Source: Sabethes cyaneus (lineage: Eukaryota > Arthropoda > Insecta > Diptera > Culicidae). From it: 64,000 nucleotides of DNA. A program made the position numbers and the translations under genes. Below the pieces are notes generated by a model. That model saw nothing but the letters and a program-made list of their open reading frames with translations. It was not told the DNA's origin and searched no databases. Where the stretch lies: assembly GCF_943734655.1 (NCBI RefSeq), contig NC_071355.1:21960268-22024267 (forward strand), written 5' to 3'. Below, piece after piece: positions 45,966 through 57,621 of the stretch. How positions within the stretch are numbered: the first letter of the stretch is position 1; each line of letters begins with the position of its first letter.

Positions 45966-47157
45966 ATGGGAAGTATGTAGCCCATTTTGCCCCCTTCACC
46001 CAATTTTTTTAATAGTTTTGAAAGAACCACACACCAATTTTCTCTAATTTGAGATTCTATGGTTAGAAAAGAAGAAGAAGAATGTTAGGAAAAAGGTATA
46101 TGAACAACTTTATTTTAATGCAAGATAATGTAGTAGTCTGTTTTGCCCAATTTTACTCAAGGTTTTTGAATCACAGGCAAAATGCCAATTCGATACTTTT
46201 ACCAGAAATTTTACAAGAAGGCATGCTTGCTGGGAAGGTTGAAAAAGTCAGAAGATCGAACAATGATCAAACTTTTCACAAAAATGTCATGTAAGGGAAT
46301 GTTTTGCCTTGCTTTACCCTACAACTTTTACTGAAATCTGAGAATGTTTTGATAGGAAAAGGAGCAAATGTGAAAGTGCTCCGATTTCGTTCAAATTTGG
46401 TGTGTTTGTTCCTAGTTGAAAAATTTTAGACTCATATTTTTTTATTGAACGCTTAGTGTGCCTCTTTCTGAGTTGGGGTTGCTTCAAAAAACATAATGTT
46501 CTTTCTTTCTTTAAACTTTCGATGTTTTTGTAGTTCGGAATGCTTAGAACTACCGTCGAACATATTTTCTGAAAAGTTGATTGAAATATCTTTTATTTAG
46601 AACTAATATCATTAAAATCGGTTCAGTGGTTCAAAAACTATGAAGCTTTGAATGAAATAAAATCGGAAAACATGACGATTTTTGTGTTCACCCTAACTAA
46701 GAAAGGGGACCCTAAGCGTAAAATTAAAAAATATGGGTCCATAATTTTTCAGCTAGGAACAAACATACCAAATTTGAACGAAATCGGAGTACTTTCACAT
46801 TTGCTATCAATACATTCTCAGATTTCTGTAAAAGTTTTACCCTACAACAAGGCAAAACATTTCTTTTTCGTGACATTTTTGTGAAAAACTTGATTGTCGT
46901 TCGATCTTCAAACTCTAATCTTCTAACTCTGGTAAAAGTATCGAATTGGCGTTTTACCTGTAGTACAGAAACCTTGAGTAAAATGGGGCAAAACAAACTA
47001 GATTATGTTGCATTGAAACCAAATTGTTCATATACCTTATTCACAACATTCTTCTTTTCTAACCACAGAATCTCAAATTAGAGAAAGTTTATAGATAATT
47101 TTTTCAAAACTATTGAATAATAGGAGTGAATGGGGCAAAATGGACCACTTCCCGTCA
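45966..47157. repeat. Long inverted repeat (foldback element), arms about 0.5 kb
   Basis: The left arm is about 45,966-46,478 and the right arm about 46,690-47,157, with a spacer of about 210 bp. Matching blocks include CCCATTTTGCCCCC, TTTGAGATTCTATGGTTAGA, CTCAAGGTTT(T/C)TG, CAAAATGCCAATTCGATACT, CCTACAACTTTTAC and GTTTGTTCCTAG. Arms differ by scattered substitutions and small gaps. No protein is encoded. The spacer resembles 62,590-62,700. A transcript would fold into a long hairpin. Confidence 0.75.
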
Positions 47158-47159
47158 TT

Positions 47160-47630
47160 TCCGCGCGTTGTTAAATGGAAGACAAAAGACAACAAATGGA
47201 ATGGAGGAAAATCAGGACACAGCAAAAGGACGAAGAAACGGAACAAATAAAAAAGTTGGAATAGAGAAAGAGGAAACAGCGGGACAGTAGAAAAAAGAAA
47301 AGACGAGAGAGAAAAAGAGTGAAAGCGAGACAAAAAAGGGAATACGGAACAAAAAAAGAGAAACCAAATGAGAATAGGTAGAGAAAAGGAGAAAGATGAG
47401 ACAAATGTGGAACAATGGAACGGACGGGAAAAACGGAATTAAAGAATAAAAAGGTCGGAATATGGGAAAGACAGTATTAAAATATGAATGAAAAACATGA
47501 GGAAAAAGAGAACTGAAAATAAGAAAAGATGGTATAGGAAACGAAGAAAAACGGGAAATTAAATAGGAAACACGGGAAAAACTGGACTGAAAAAACGGCA
47601 CAGAAAAGGAACGTGTGAGAGAATAAGACG
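47160..47630 (+). repeat. Purine-rich low-complexity tract, third block
   Basis: It has the same A/G-rich composition as the 28-29 kb blocks and abuts the right arm of the foldback. The AATTTCAAGTC-type array follows at 47,690-47,830, the same order as at 29 kb. Open frames on the minus strand are artefacts. Confidence 0.8.
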
Positions 47631-47689
47631 TAAAATGTCCCTCGCAGTTTCAAGTAAAACTTCGTAACCAAGTTCGTATGCATGTCCGG

Positions 47690-47830
47690 TTTGAATTCGC
47701 TTCTAGTTCAAATTAGTCCAAGTTAAAGTCTAATTTATTTCCAATTTTAGGTTTAATTCCAAGTCAAATTTAAACTCGGATGACCAGTCTAATTTGAATT
47801 ATAATTTCAAGTCTAATTTTAATCCAATGT
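47690..47830 (+). repeat. Short AATTTCAAGTC-type array
   Basis: A few degenerate units (AATTCCAAGTCAAATTT, ATTTCAAGTCTAATTT) follow the purine-rich tract. Confidence 0.6.
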
Positions 47831-47839
47831 AGGGTACGG

Positions 47840-49300
47840 GTGGGTATTTCCAGCCCATTAATCAGTAGCCTGAACAATATTCAGAAATTACATTGAAACT
47901 ATATTTATTCGATACAAGATTTTTATACCAGTTGATAGAATATTATTTACTGAATATCGGCGTGTATTTTGGTTTTAATGAAACGTCACTGAATTTGAGT
48001 TATAGTCGCGACAAATGATGAAGTCGCTGCGGCTAAATTGAGCCCATTTTCTATAGTGGTGTCTGTGTTTTTTAAATCCGACCGGCCTAAATAGCCTGCA
48101 CAGGGATTAGATGCTTTGCAAAAACAGATCAAAAGAGGACCGAAATTTTTGTGTTCTTCCGTGATACAAAGAAATAGAATTGGTCTGTGATAGCATATTC
48201 ACAGCTGTTTAGTTTCTAGAATAAGTAAACGTGATCATAATTGTGTGTTTTCCAAACCATCATCATGAGCGGATACGCGTAAGCGATTGCTGCTGGTTTT
48301 TTTCAGCCTGATTACGTGCCAGAGGAAAAACATGTTTATTGAATAAAATTTAGCAAATTACTTACATTTTTATGAAAATAGTTATAACACATTAAAGCCT
48401 ATGAGTGCAACATTCGTTTCAATATTGTTATATAGCGGCAAAGCTTTTATTTGGGAAAGTGTAGCCAAAAAAGGTAATGTATGCCGAAATTAGTAGCGTG
48501 CTGGGTGTTCGGATATGAACCAGTTTTTTGTAGCAACCGATTATTTTTCGGTAATGCTCAAACTAGAATATTATATTTGCGTTAGATTAATTATGGAAAA
48601 TATACATTCGACTTACAAGAAGTGGTTTTACTGTCTATCCTTTACACCTTCTTCCTATACAACGCCGATCGCAGTATACCTATTAATATTCTAATTTCTT
48701 TATTTTATTTCACGTTACAATTTATTACAACTTACGGTTTGGTAAGTACGTTTCTGCCTAAGGTCAACTTAGGGTGTGCTACCCTACTTTATCTTTCGCG
48801 GTTGTAGATACTATGAACGGATTGAACCAGGTAAGTATACTTTTTTTACACTTTTGTTTTATTTGTTTTAGACTACTTACAATGGATTTACGGTTGGTTA
48901 CGTTGATTATTCTTTACAGGTAAGTATCCCAGGCTACTAGTATTTCGATGGTTGCTGTATCTGCAGGTAAGTATAAACAGGTATTGTTTACATTTTGGTA
49001 TACATTAATTTCACTGCATAACTTCTTCCTTACCACTCAAAACACTAACTTCTACCACTTATCAGGCGCTGTTTCGCGAACCCGGTGCTATTTCGCACGT
49101 TGAAAATGGTAAATAGTCGGTATTATTCAGAATTAGCTTTGAAACACTTTCTATTTGTTTTTCAGAACACTTTTGCGATGGCGTTTTTTATTTATCTTCG
49201 CTCTTCTTTTACCCTCTAACCAACATAAACGTCATAAGCGATGTTGGCAGTGTTGCCATATATGCGGTATCGTAACACTGGGAATACCCTCCCGTACTCT
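47840..49300. other. Non-coding stretch with clustered splice-donor-like motifs
   Basis: No gene was recognised. GTAAGTA follows G or CAG at about 48,741, 48,830, 48,920 and 48,967, and two of these are preceded by polypyrimidine or CAG contexts. A 61-residue open frame at 48,622-48,807 is hydrophobic, with no known domain. Confidence 0.4.
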
Positions 49301-49309
49301 ATGTTAGGT

Positions 49310-49620
49310 ATTTTAAGTCCAATTTTAACTTCCTTTTCGAGCTTAATTTCAATTTAAATTTCAACTGCGGTATCCTATGCTTATGCTGCTTAATTTCAAA
49401 TCAAATTTGAACTTTATTTTCCAATCCAATTCCAAGTCTAATTCAGTTCCACTTTCAAATAAAAACTTTACATATTTTTTAAGTTCGATTTCATGTCTAA
49501 TTCCAAGCCAAATTACTCTAAATTTAAGTCCAATTTTCAGTTCAACATGAAGTAAAGCTTCAAGCCCAAATCAGCCTAATTTCGACCTAATTTCTAGTCT
49601 AATTTCAAGTTTAATTTTAA
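49310..49620 (+). repeat. AATTTCAAGTC-type short repeat array
   Basis: Degenerate units like those at 29,690-30,250, interrupted by ordinary sequence near 49,360. Confidence 0.65.
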
Positions 49621-49865
49621 TTCCAATTGCACCCGACAGTCCAGAGTGTTCAACCCGATCGACCGGTATTTTTGTGGCAATCAGTAATAATTAGGGTTGG
49701 GAGTACCGACACTATTTTTGAGAACCGGTATTTCGGTACTGGGAGCATCAGTGCCGGTAGTACCGGTTCCAGTACCGGTACCCATATGTGTTTAAGAATT
49801 ATAAACTTTATTTATAGCAAGAACCGAAAAAACTCATTTATTTATTTTAACACTGATTTATTTTC

Positions 49866-49985
49866 GTGCTACTAGATAGAGGCAGTAGGATCGGTGCACT
49901 AGCCCCGATCCTGTCCTGTACTCTAACAGCCGGCTATGAAGTCTATCGATAAAGTCTTAGAAAGACGTTTGAGCCCAACACTTTG
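49866..49985 (+). mobile_element. tRNA-derived SINE, 5'-truncated copy
   Basis: GTGCTACTAGATAGAGGCAG, CAGCCGGCTATGAAGTCTAT and AGAAAGACGTTTGAGCCCAA match the body of the reference SINE. The tRNA-like head is absent. It is nested within the hAT-like element. Confidence 0.75.
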
Positions 49986-50119
49986 CTTTTTTCATCTTCG
50001 AGATTTGATTTTAGGATGCACAGAATCCATTACAAATTTGAGAGTGTAACTTTGCTTATGATGGAAGATATACGCGCACTTGCGTCATCTGAATGAAAGG
50101 TATTCTGGACTATTATAAG

Positions 50120-50480
50120 CGAAAAACAGAAAGTGGCGTAGGCTCAAGCAAGTGCTGCAGGCATTACTTAGAGAGCTTTCCATTGTACACCTGGAGAATA
50201 TCAGGAAGCTAAGGAATTCCCTTGGCACCAGGAATAGAGGGGCCCAACGCGTTAGACCCAATGGCCTAATGGCTCGACTAGGTTGAAACCGACTTGAGAA
50301 TTTGTCGATACGCTCAACGAATTAGCGACCAATAGCTCAGGTACCCAGGACCGAGTGCAATGGAGACAAATTCTTGCTACAGCATGAGCCACCCTGGCTA
50401 GATGAGAACCCGCTAGATGAGAAGGAGAAGGATGCACAGGACTTTCAATGCATTGTCTTCCATGCCAAAACAAATCTTAG
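50120..50480 (+). mobile_element. RTE-like LINE 3' fragment
   Basis: Interrupted plus-strand frames read LAPGIEGPN and WLD-VETDLRI, matching the NPTG..RGAQRARWLDQVE-type C-terminus seen at the 3' end of the remnant at 11.2 kb. It is highly decayed. Confidence 0.5.
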
Positions 50481-50823
50481 TATTATAATTGCCAGGCCCT
50501 CTTGAAATCTATCGACTCGACGTGCTCATGGCATCGAAAAACATAACCAAAGCTTTGCCTGTCAAGGGCAAATTGAAAGAAACCGATTTATTTCAAAGAT
50601 TTCTTTGGTATCTTGGCGTAATCGAATTCGTTGAATCTGGAACTGCCTTGAAGTACTGAATTTAATCTATTTATCACTTCGTCATCTTTACTAATGAATT
50701 GTTTCTGCTTATGATAATCGATGTTAATAATGATGGACATTATGGAATGAAATTTCCTTGATAAACCAAACTACTGGGCTGATTCTTTTGTAGTGTAGTC
50801 GGTCAATAAACTTCGTAGAAGGC

Positions 50824-50890
50824 AATTTAGGTGTAGTGGTTAGCATTTACGCCAAGGACCTGGGTTCATATCCCAACCCTGTAGAAGTCA
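50824..50890 (+). mobile_element. tRNA-like SINE head, second family
   Basis: The A-box-like GTAGTGGTTAGCA and B-box-like GGGTTCATATCCC enclose GCCAAGGACC. It matches the minus-strand copy at 62,090-62,216. It lacks a convincing acceptor stem, so it is called a SINE and not a tRNA gene. Confidence 0.55.
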
Positions 50891-51746
50891 AGAGTGACTA
50901 TTGTCGAAACTAAAAACTTCGTTGTATATTACAAAGTTATCAGGGATGATTGTCAGTTTTATTTCTGCTGCAACGGATATAAATTTCAGCATCAGCGCCT
51001 GGAACCGAAAATACCGGTATTCTCGCATGCCAGTACCGGTACTTCGGTACCAGAAAATTGGTCGGTAGTACCGGTATTACCGGTTCCGGTACTCCCGGTA
51101 TCCCAACCCTAGTAATAATAAATTCACCGTCCTGCGATAACTCCGTTTTGCCTGGTCAAAACATTCACCGGAAAGGTCGGGTGCTCCACCTTTTGTTTAT
51201 GTCTGGACACGCTAGTGGTAGTGGGGTCATTCCAAAAAATCTAACTCGAAAAGTGGACAGGTTTTGAACGTTCTTAGCGGTTTCCTGATCGATTTTTATT
51301 ATTTTTGTACCAGTCGATTGGAACATCTTCTACGCGTCGAACCAAATGATGTCGATTTATTGAAAATATGAAGCTTTGTGATGAGTTGGCAAATGGCAAA
51401 GACGTCATCAAAGTTTTAACGTGTTTGATGGCTCCGCTTGGGAAGTACTCCAGAAAAAGTGCCATAAACTCATCGACCCGACAGGTCGAAGATTTTTTAC
51501 GTAGGGTACCGAAGGATGTTTTCAGTTTCAGCTTAGCTTAGCTTAGACTGAATGCACATATTACACATGTACAAGTAATATGACTGCATAAAATGGTTCA
51601 CGTGACTAATCTAGCATGAACACTTCCTATCTAATTGCACAGGTTCATGCCCGACTGGTTTCGTTGAATTCATAATTTGAGAGGTAACCTAATGAGTGTG
51701 AATTACTTTTTCATATCTTTTATTATATTTTCTTTATAATAAATCA

Positions 51747-51815
51747 TAGCTCGAGGTATGATGTTGGCCTAATAAGCCAGTCGTCGTATGCTCGAATCTT
51801 GGCTGGGAGAGGCAG
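51747..51815 (+). mobile_element. SINE head fragment
   Basis: TAGCTCGAGGTATGATG, AAGCCAGTCGTCGTATG and CTCGAATCTTGGCTGG match the tRNA-like head of the reference SINE. The body is absent. Confidence 0.65.
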
Positions 51816-52448
51816 AGGCTGTTGGAATCAATTCAGGTTTCCACGAGCGATAATGGCGGCTATTGAGCACAAGTGGCCACAATCTTTTGACATTCATTGC
51901 AGGAGCGTCGATTCACCTTAATTGTGATAGGATATCTAACTAGCACCAGATCAAATATGGGCCATACAACAATATTCCTTATTAATGGACGCAGTTGTAA
52001 TATGGCTCTACAGGAGGGAAAAAAAGAAAAAAAAGGAGCGTCGATTTTGCCCTGACGGAGTTACTATGGAAACATCCATGTTTGGTTGTTGTTCGAGTGT
52101 AAACATGTAAACATTGTTTCATTTTGCAGATCAGCTGAAGTGGAACATAACTGAACGGACTCAAACTTTTTTAGTGGTTTGCGGCCATAATTTTCTGAAA
52201 GCACCGGCTCAGGATACTTTTTACAATCGTGCGAATTAAACATTCGAGTGCACTTAGAGGCAAACATTAACTTCATATTGGTCGAGCCGTTGCCAAGTTT
52301 GCTCTCGAACAGCGTCTCGTTTTGATAAGAACACTAGGCTAGCACCTAGGCTTTACTTCTTTTCTTTGCTACCTTTTGTTGTATTTTCTTTATAACAAAT
52401 CATAGCTTAAAGCTTACTAAAAATAGTTCATGCTAATTCACTCAATCG
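51816..52448. other. Non-coding spacer
   Basis: No gene was recognised. Open frames are short and unlike known families. Confidence 0.4.
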
Positions 52449-52520
52449 ACCAGTTAGCTTCGAGGTACGATGCAGGTCTAACAAGCCAGTCGTCGTATGT
52501 TCGAATCTTGGCTGGGTCTT
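52449..52520 (+). mobile_element. SINE head fragment
   Basis: TTAGCTTCGAGGTACGATGC, ACAAGCCAGTCGTCG and TTCGAATCTTGGCTGG match the tRNA-like head of the reference SINE. It ends shortly after the B box. Confidence 0.7.
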
Positions 52521-52879
52521 TGCTAACTCACAGCTAACTGATCTAATACATGTCCTTAAGCTTAGATTATTAAAACATAGGTACGCCACTCTTCGCAGAT
52601 TCAATCGTCAGTAAAGTGGCTCCTGACGGCAGCAGGGTGTACTAACCTGCCATAGTATTCGTAGAGCGTTTTTATAAGCACACGTTTGACTGCATCATCT
52701 GTCACTAACACTTGAATAAAATGAGAAGGCGATACAAAGACTGTGATAGTCTAGTTCATGCTACCGCCAGTAGTTAGTGCTGATGGCATACTTTTCACTG
52801 ATGTATGATGAAATCAAAGACTGGCTTATCTAGTCCCCTTAATAATCTAAGCCTTAAGCCATAATTGCAAATGGCTTAC

Positions 52880-53310
52880 CGCTGATAGTTCAGCTTGACG
52901 GGGCAAGCCTTTTTAAGTCCATCAGCCAGTAGGTCTTCAGAAGTAACGTAATTTATGTTAACCAATCCTGTTTCCAATGCATCTCGAATATAGTGCTACC
53001 TTATTTCGTATCGATAGTCGCTTGTGCTCAGGCTGTCACGCAGGATCTGGATGAAGCCAGTTTCTTGAAACGGCAACATCAGTCCTCTCTACCATAAGGC
53101 TTTGTGAACTGCTGTAGATATTCCGCTTCGTATGTGGATAAACCGATCGTAGGCTGTCGCTTACTACACCAAGAAATAGCGACACCCTGTAGCTTGAACA
53201 TGTTGCCGCTCGTTGATTTTTTATCGTCCAATTCAGCTGCCCATTCCGCATCGCTATAGCCAAGAAATTTGCATAGTTGCCATCCTTTTTGTAAACCAGT
53301 TTCGCACAAA
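52880..53310 (-). mobile_element. Copia-type retrotransposon remnant (RNase H end of pol)
   Basis: Minus-strand frames contain LGYSDAEWAAELDDKKSTSG, AISWCSKRQPTIGLSTYEAE and then HYIRDALETGLVNINYV and DLLADGLKKA. This is the RNase H and C-terminal end of Ty1/copia pol. The SDAEWA motif keeps one catalytic Asp and STYEAEY keeps the Glu. The two parts are in different frames, so it is dead. No LTR was found nearby. Confidence 0.85.
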
Positions 53311-54020
53311 AGCAGCTAGTTTCGTCGGAAAAACATGTTCTAGCATTATTAGCCAGAGCTCATTTCGTTTGACTGACTCGTTCGCCGCTTTAAAGTCCAC
53401 AAATAGATGAGGAATCTGCAAGTTGTACTTCCAGAACTTGTCTACTAACTGACGCAGGGTAAACATTTGATCCGTCATGGAGCGACCCTCACGAAAATCA
53501 GCCGATGAAAAACTCCGCTAACGGTCTCAGTCTACAAAACAGGAACCGGGGAGCACATTATAGACAGAATTCCGACTAACCACTCCTCCGCCATTTGTTC
53601 TTTTTTCCAGATCCCAACAATGATCTGGTGGATTGCTTCACAGTTTTTATCCTGCTGATCTTCGTGTTTACCGCTCCATTCAACAGCGTCCGACAGTGTA
53701 TTCCAATGACAGGACGGAAGAAATGCTCCTTCCTGATCTGCGCATTTGTATCTCCGACGATGATTTTCACCGGATAACTCGTTGCTTTTGCTTCCCCAGC
53801 ACTACGAAACCAACTTCATGTTCTGGCTTTCTACCGTCACTGTAGTAGATGTGGTACGTTCTACGGAATTTGACCATCAAACCTCCCGTTCGACTCTGAT
53901 TCGATGCAGTTCTCGATCTAGCAAACCAGCTCATGGAGTCGGCTCATAGAGAGGTCGAACATTCCACGTACCGAGTTTCCAATCGTTTCCGATATGTCGT
54001 TCAATTTTCCAGAAAAGTTA
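53311..54020 (-). mobile_element. RTE-like LINE remnant (endonuclease and start of RT)
   Basis: On the minus strand, LGTWNVRPLYEP near 53,980 and KIIVGDTNAQIRKEHFFRP at 53,700-53,770 are N-terminal and catalytic landmarks of an APE-type endonuclease. Further along, FVDFKAANESVKRNELWLIM and FPTKLAAFVRNWFTK are the start of the reverse transcriptase. Several frames are needed and there are large deletions. Confidence 0.8.
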
Positions 54021-54030
54021 CTACCTAATA

Positions 54031-54707
54031 CAGTAATGACCCGATTTTGTCACCCCCATGATGAATTTAGGGGTGACAAAATCGGGTATTTTTTTCAATT
54101 TTTATTTTTTTGCAGATAACTTAGAACGAACTACATATACTTCATTCTGATCACTTTGAGGCCATGTCGCACTTCCTTCTACCTCTCTGTGGACATTTGT
54201 CACTTTTTCACAGCACTCCCAAAGGTATGAAAACACGCGTTTTTTAATTGCGCCGAAATGGTTGATTATACTGATTAACTATGTTCAGAGAAATTTCACA
54301 GCGTAAGAAGCTCTTTCTTATGGTATGAACGATTCTTTGATTAACCCCCCTAAAAGTAAGATAGAAAATTTATTTTTCAAGCAGTAAGAGATAGAGCAAA
54401 AAAAAGTTCTACAAAACTTTTGAGAAGATTATTATAAAGAACTTTGCCAAAGAAAGTAATCTTCTAGCTATTATAGTTCTGGAGATAAGAAACAACTTTT
54501 GTGGAAACTCCACGATAATCAACTTGTTGAACACAGTTCTTTTCACAGTGTTTTAACACATTTGACATACTAAGCTTTTGATAAATCAAAAGCGTGACAA
54601 AATCGGGTAAAAAACGTGACAAAATCGGGGCAAAAACGTGACAAAATCGGGGGTGACAAAATCGGGGAGTGACAAAATCGGGGAGTGACAAAATCGGGTT
54701 ACCACTG
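54031..54707. mobile_element. Pogo-like MITE with TA duplication
   Basis: The inverted ends CAGTAATGACCCGATTTTGT and, inverted, CAGTGGTAACCCGATTTTGT are flanked by TA (54,029-54,030 and 54,708-54,709). The right end carries six tandem GTGACAAAATCGGG units (54,593-54,698), and one inverted unit pair lies near the left end. The 677-bp interior is non-coding. Pogo/Tigger affinity is inferred from CAGT ends and the TA duplication. Confidence 0.8.
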
Positions 54708-54709
54708 TA

Positions 54710-55911
54710 ATTGAAAAATGCGAGTTTACATGAGTACCATTCCATTGCAACGAGCTTGTTACACGAGATGATTATTAGGGTGCTTAGGCGTGTAATTTCA
54801 AGAATTTGTTATTAAAGTTAGTATCCAAATAAACAAAAAAGTCTATGGAATTGAAATTAAAAATTAAAAAAAAAAGAATTTTATTAAAAGTTCACTTCAA
54901 CCCAAGAAGAAAACCCCTGCATAAAAAAATCTGAGCAGAACAACAAACCGAAAGAGTTTCCATTTTTTTTAAAGTGTAAAGAAATATTTCTCAATTTTTG
55001 CCTGTCGAAGAACAAGCAATCGTTCTTATTGTATAAAGCCCTAAGGGAGAAATAGCGCAACAGCGCCAGTCGTCAATCAAAGACCAGCTTGACTTCAACC
55101 TTCGTATTTCGCTTCGCACCGACGGACGACGACGACGGACGGCACAAGCCAAATACAAAGGCCTACAATCACTGCAATCACCCACATCACAAGTAGGACT
55201 AACCCAATTGTTGAACAACCTCTTCCGAATTCGCGACAATCCATTCATCAGCGGCGATCCTTCCGTGATTTTTTTTTCGTTCTTCCGTTCCGTTCGTTTG
55301 AATATTTACATCCGTGCCCCGAAACAGCATCCAAACCAGTAACGCCCTGCCCCAGAGATGAATGAGTTCAGACGATAGTAATTGAATGAATTACCTACTA
55401 AATACGCTACTCAGCAGAAGAGAAGCACCACATACAACGCGCCTCGAAGATAGGCAAGCTACTATAGCACAATGTCGCACATGCGCTGTCTCGTATCACC
55501 GTTTCACGGTGAGAAGTGAGACTCGTCTCGGTATGTATAGGTGCCAACCGACGGTTAGGATTAGGCGGACAGAGGAAAAACGGGGTGTTAAAAATTAAAT
55601 TTTCGCAACCCTACAGGATAAAGCAAATCGTAAAGCTCACCACCACACGGATGCCACTGGTACCGATGAGGCTTGTATGTACCTAGCGTCCACTGTTGCG
55701 CCTGAAGGATATACCACCATTCGTGACTCGGTTTTTTCAGTGTTTACTAGGATCGCTTCGCAGTTGGCGACGAACAACGAACCATCGAAGCGAACGTAAA
55801 ATCGCACGTATCTCTCCTCCACCCAACAGACAGGCTTTTGCTTCCATTATACCTATTGATAGGCTATTTTTTCGCTAGTGCGTCTTATTATAGTGCTCTA
55901 AGTCAACCAAT
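54710..55911. other. Upstream region of ArrE
   Basis: No gene was recognised. A GC-richer block with CGACGGACGACGACGACGG (about 55,120) and a TATAAA at 55,034 stand out. This might be a promoter or a retroelement end, but I cannot decide. The frame at 54,991-55,248 on the minus strand matches nothing known to me. Confidence 0.35.
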
Positions 55912-57172
55912 ATGCCAACCACCTGTAAGTTTCGGCTTAGGAACGACACCAACAAGGTGTACTATTGCGGCGAGAAGCTGGACGGAAGCGTTGAACTAAC
56001 GTTCTCCGAAATCAAAAAAGTGAACGGTAAACATACGTTTTGTTCGACATGCCTTTGTTCGATTGTTGCGGGTGCTTCTCAGGTGCGAATATTTACTCCT
56101 TGATAAAGCGAAAAGAAAAGAAGAAAAAAACGATAGTGGAGTTGGGGTGAGAAAATGGGCGCGACTGTCTGGCAAACGGCATAACTTGCAGGCGCACTAG
56201 TAGAACGCAATAGTTGAATGGGCGAAGAAGCGTTCAATGAATTAAAGGGTGTAAAATTCGTCTTTTCGCAGGAATCAAACTGATCATAGCAGGCGTCGCC
56301 CATGTTAAATGGATACAGCACAGAGGGCCCAATCGATACAGCACTACGTTCAAGGGTAGTGAAGCTTGTCTTCACTCCGAAATCGATCTGCTGCGAGCGG
56401 ATGGTAGGATCTAAATGGAAGCTTGATTTTTTTTTAAATTCAACCCATTTATTTGTTAGGCGACTCAATGGACGTTCCGGCGGGAAAGCATACCTACAGT
56501 TTCGATTGTTTTCTGCCGGAATCGCTGCCGGCAACGTTCGAAGGAAAGCATGGACGAATTCAGTACATTATTACGGTTATCCTTCAACGTTCCTGGAAGG
56601 CGGACAAAATTTTTACAATCGAATTCATAGTGCTACGGAATGTCGATTTGTGTGCAGAACCACCGTCGATTCGTGGTCCAGCTCGGGTCGAAATCAGTAA
56701 AGCCTTTCGCTGCTGGCCTTGCCGAACCGGGCCTTTGACAGTTACTCTTCAAACGTCAGCAACTGGCTATGTTCCTGGTCAGCGAATTCCTCTGGTGCTG
56801 GAGATTAACAATGGTAGCAACTCCAAGATCCAATCGATTCATCTGAAGCTGGTAATGGTAGTTTCCTATACCAGTGACACGCCCAGAGTTAAACTGAAGG
56901 TCGATAGGGAGGATGTGGTACGAGTTGAGCTGGACCAGGCAGACGACAGCGACGAGGTTAAGTACGAAGAGAATCTAATAGTGCCGCAACTACCGGCAAC
57001 CAGTGGCAGCGACAGTTGCTGCAAGAAAATCAAAATCGAGTACGAGCTGGAAGCCGAACTGGAAGTCGGTGCCGTACATCAGGTGCTCAAACTAAACATT
57101 CCCGTAGTAATTGGTACCATTCCGCTCAACAGCGATCGACGGGAATCCACCATCATGGAATTGGAAACTTAG
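55912..57172 (+). CDS. ArrE: two-domain alpha-arrestin, three exons
   Basis: Exons 55,912-56,026, 56,272-56,403 and 56,460-57,172 join to 319 residues. The introns are 245 and 56 bp, both phase 1 and at the same positions as in ArrB and ArrD. The N-domain reads FRLRNDTNKVYYCGEKLDGS, GIKLIIAGVAHVKW and LPATFEG, then GRIQYIITVILQRSWK. The C-domain reads FRCWPC, TGYVPGQRIPLVLEI, a DEVKYEENLIVPQLP segment and YELEAELEVG. The W-x-PGQ motif near the start is changed (VYYCGEKL), and the acidic insert before VPQLP is unique, so it is the most diverged complete paralogue. There is no PPxY motif. The role as trafficking adaptor is from family knowledge. AATAAA is at 57,366-57,371. No metallothionein follows it within the window. 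Confidence 0.88.
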
Positions 57173-57371
57173 ACTCCGACTTAGTGCCACGATACAGCGC
57201 GCACGATACAAACGGTTTTGATTTCACATATTTTGGAGTGCTTCACAGTTTACATACATATATAATATATACATGTTGACATTTTACATATTATACTGAT
57301 ATACTTTATAGCGATGTTTTGCAATGTGTCCAGGTTTGCTTGTTAATGTTGAAATGTCACAATGTAATAAA

Positions 57372-57620
57372 GGGAATAACCATAATACGCTCAACTCAAT
57401 AGCAATAGCAATCATTATAATTACCATGCCGAACTCTCGCCGAACTACGCGAATTCCTCTACTGCTTCATATCATTCTTTAACTTATATCCAGCTTCACC
57501 TCGGCACCAACATCATGGGCAATATTGAACAGCAGGTTAGAGCAGTCCATTAAACGCCGAGGAAGCGACTGAATTATCCCACCCACTATTTTGACGTATG
57601 ATTGCGTTATACGAATGCGT
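57372..57620. other. 3' flank of ArrE
   Basis: Nothing recognised beyond the polyadenylation region. Confidence 0.4.
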
Positions 57621-57621
57621 C

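Larger units (their letters stand above)
49692..51111. mobile_element. hAT-like element with 8-bp duplication and nested SINEs
   Basis: The inverted ends TAGGGTTGGGAGTACCG and, inverted, TAGGGTTGGGATACCGGG are flanked by GTAATAAT (49,684-49,691 and 51,112-51,119). Clusters of ACCGGTA motifs lie inside both ends (49,721-49,783 and 51,015-51,101). No transposase is present. The 1420-bp interior contains a SINE (49,866-49,985), a LINE fragment (50,120-50,480) and a second tRNA-like SINE (50,824-50,890). Ends and 8-bp duplication indicate the hAT superfamily. Confidence 0.85.
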
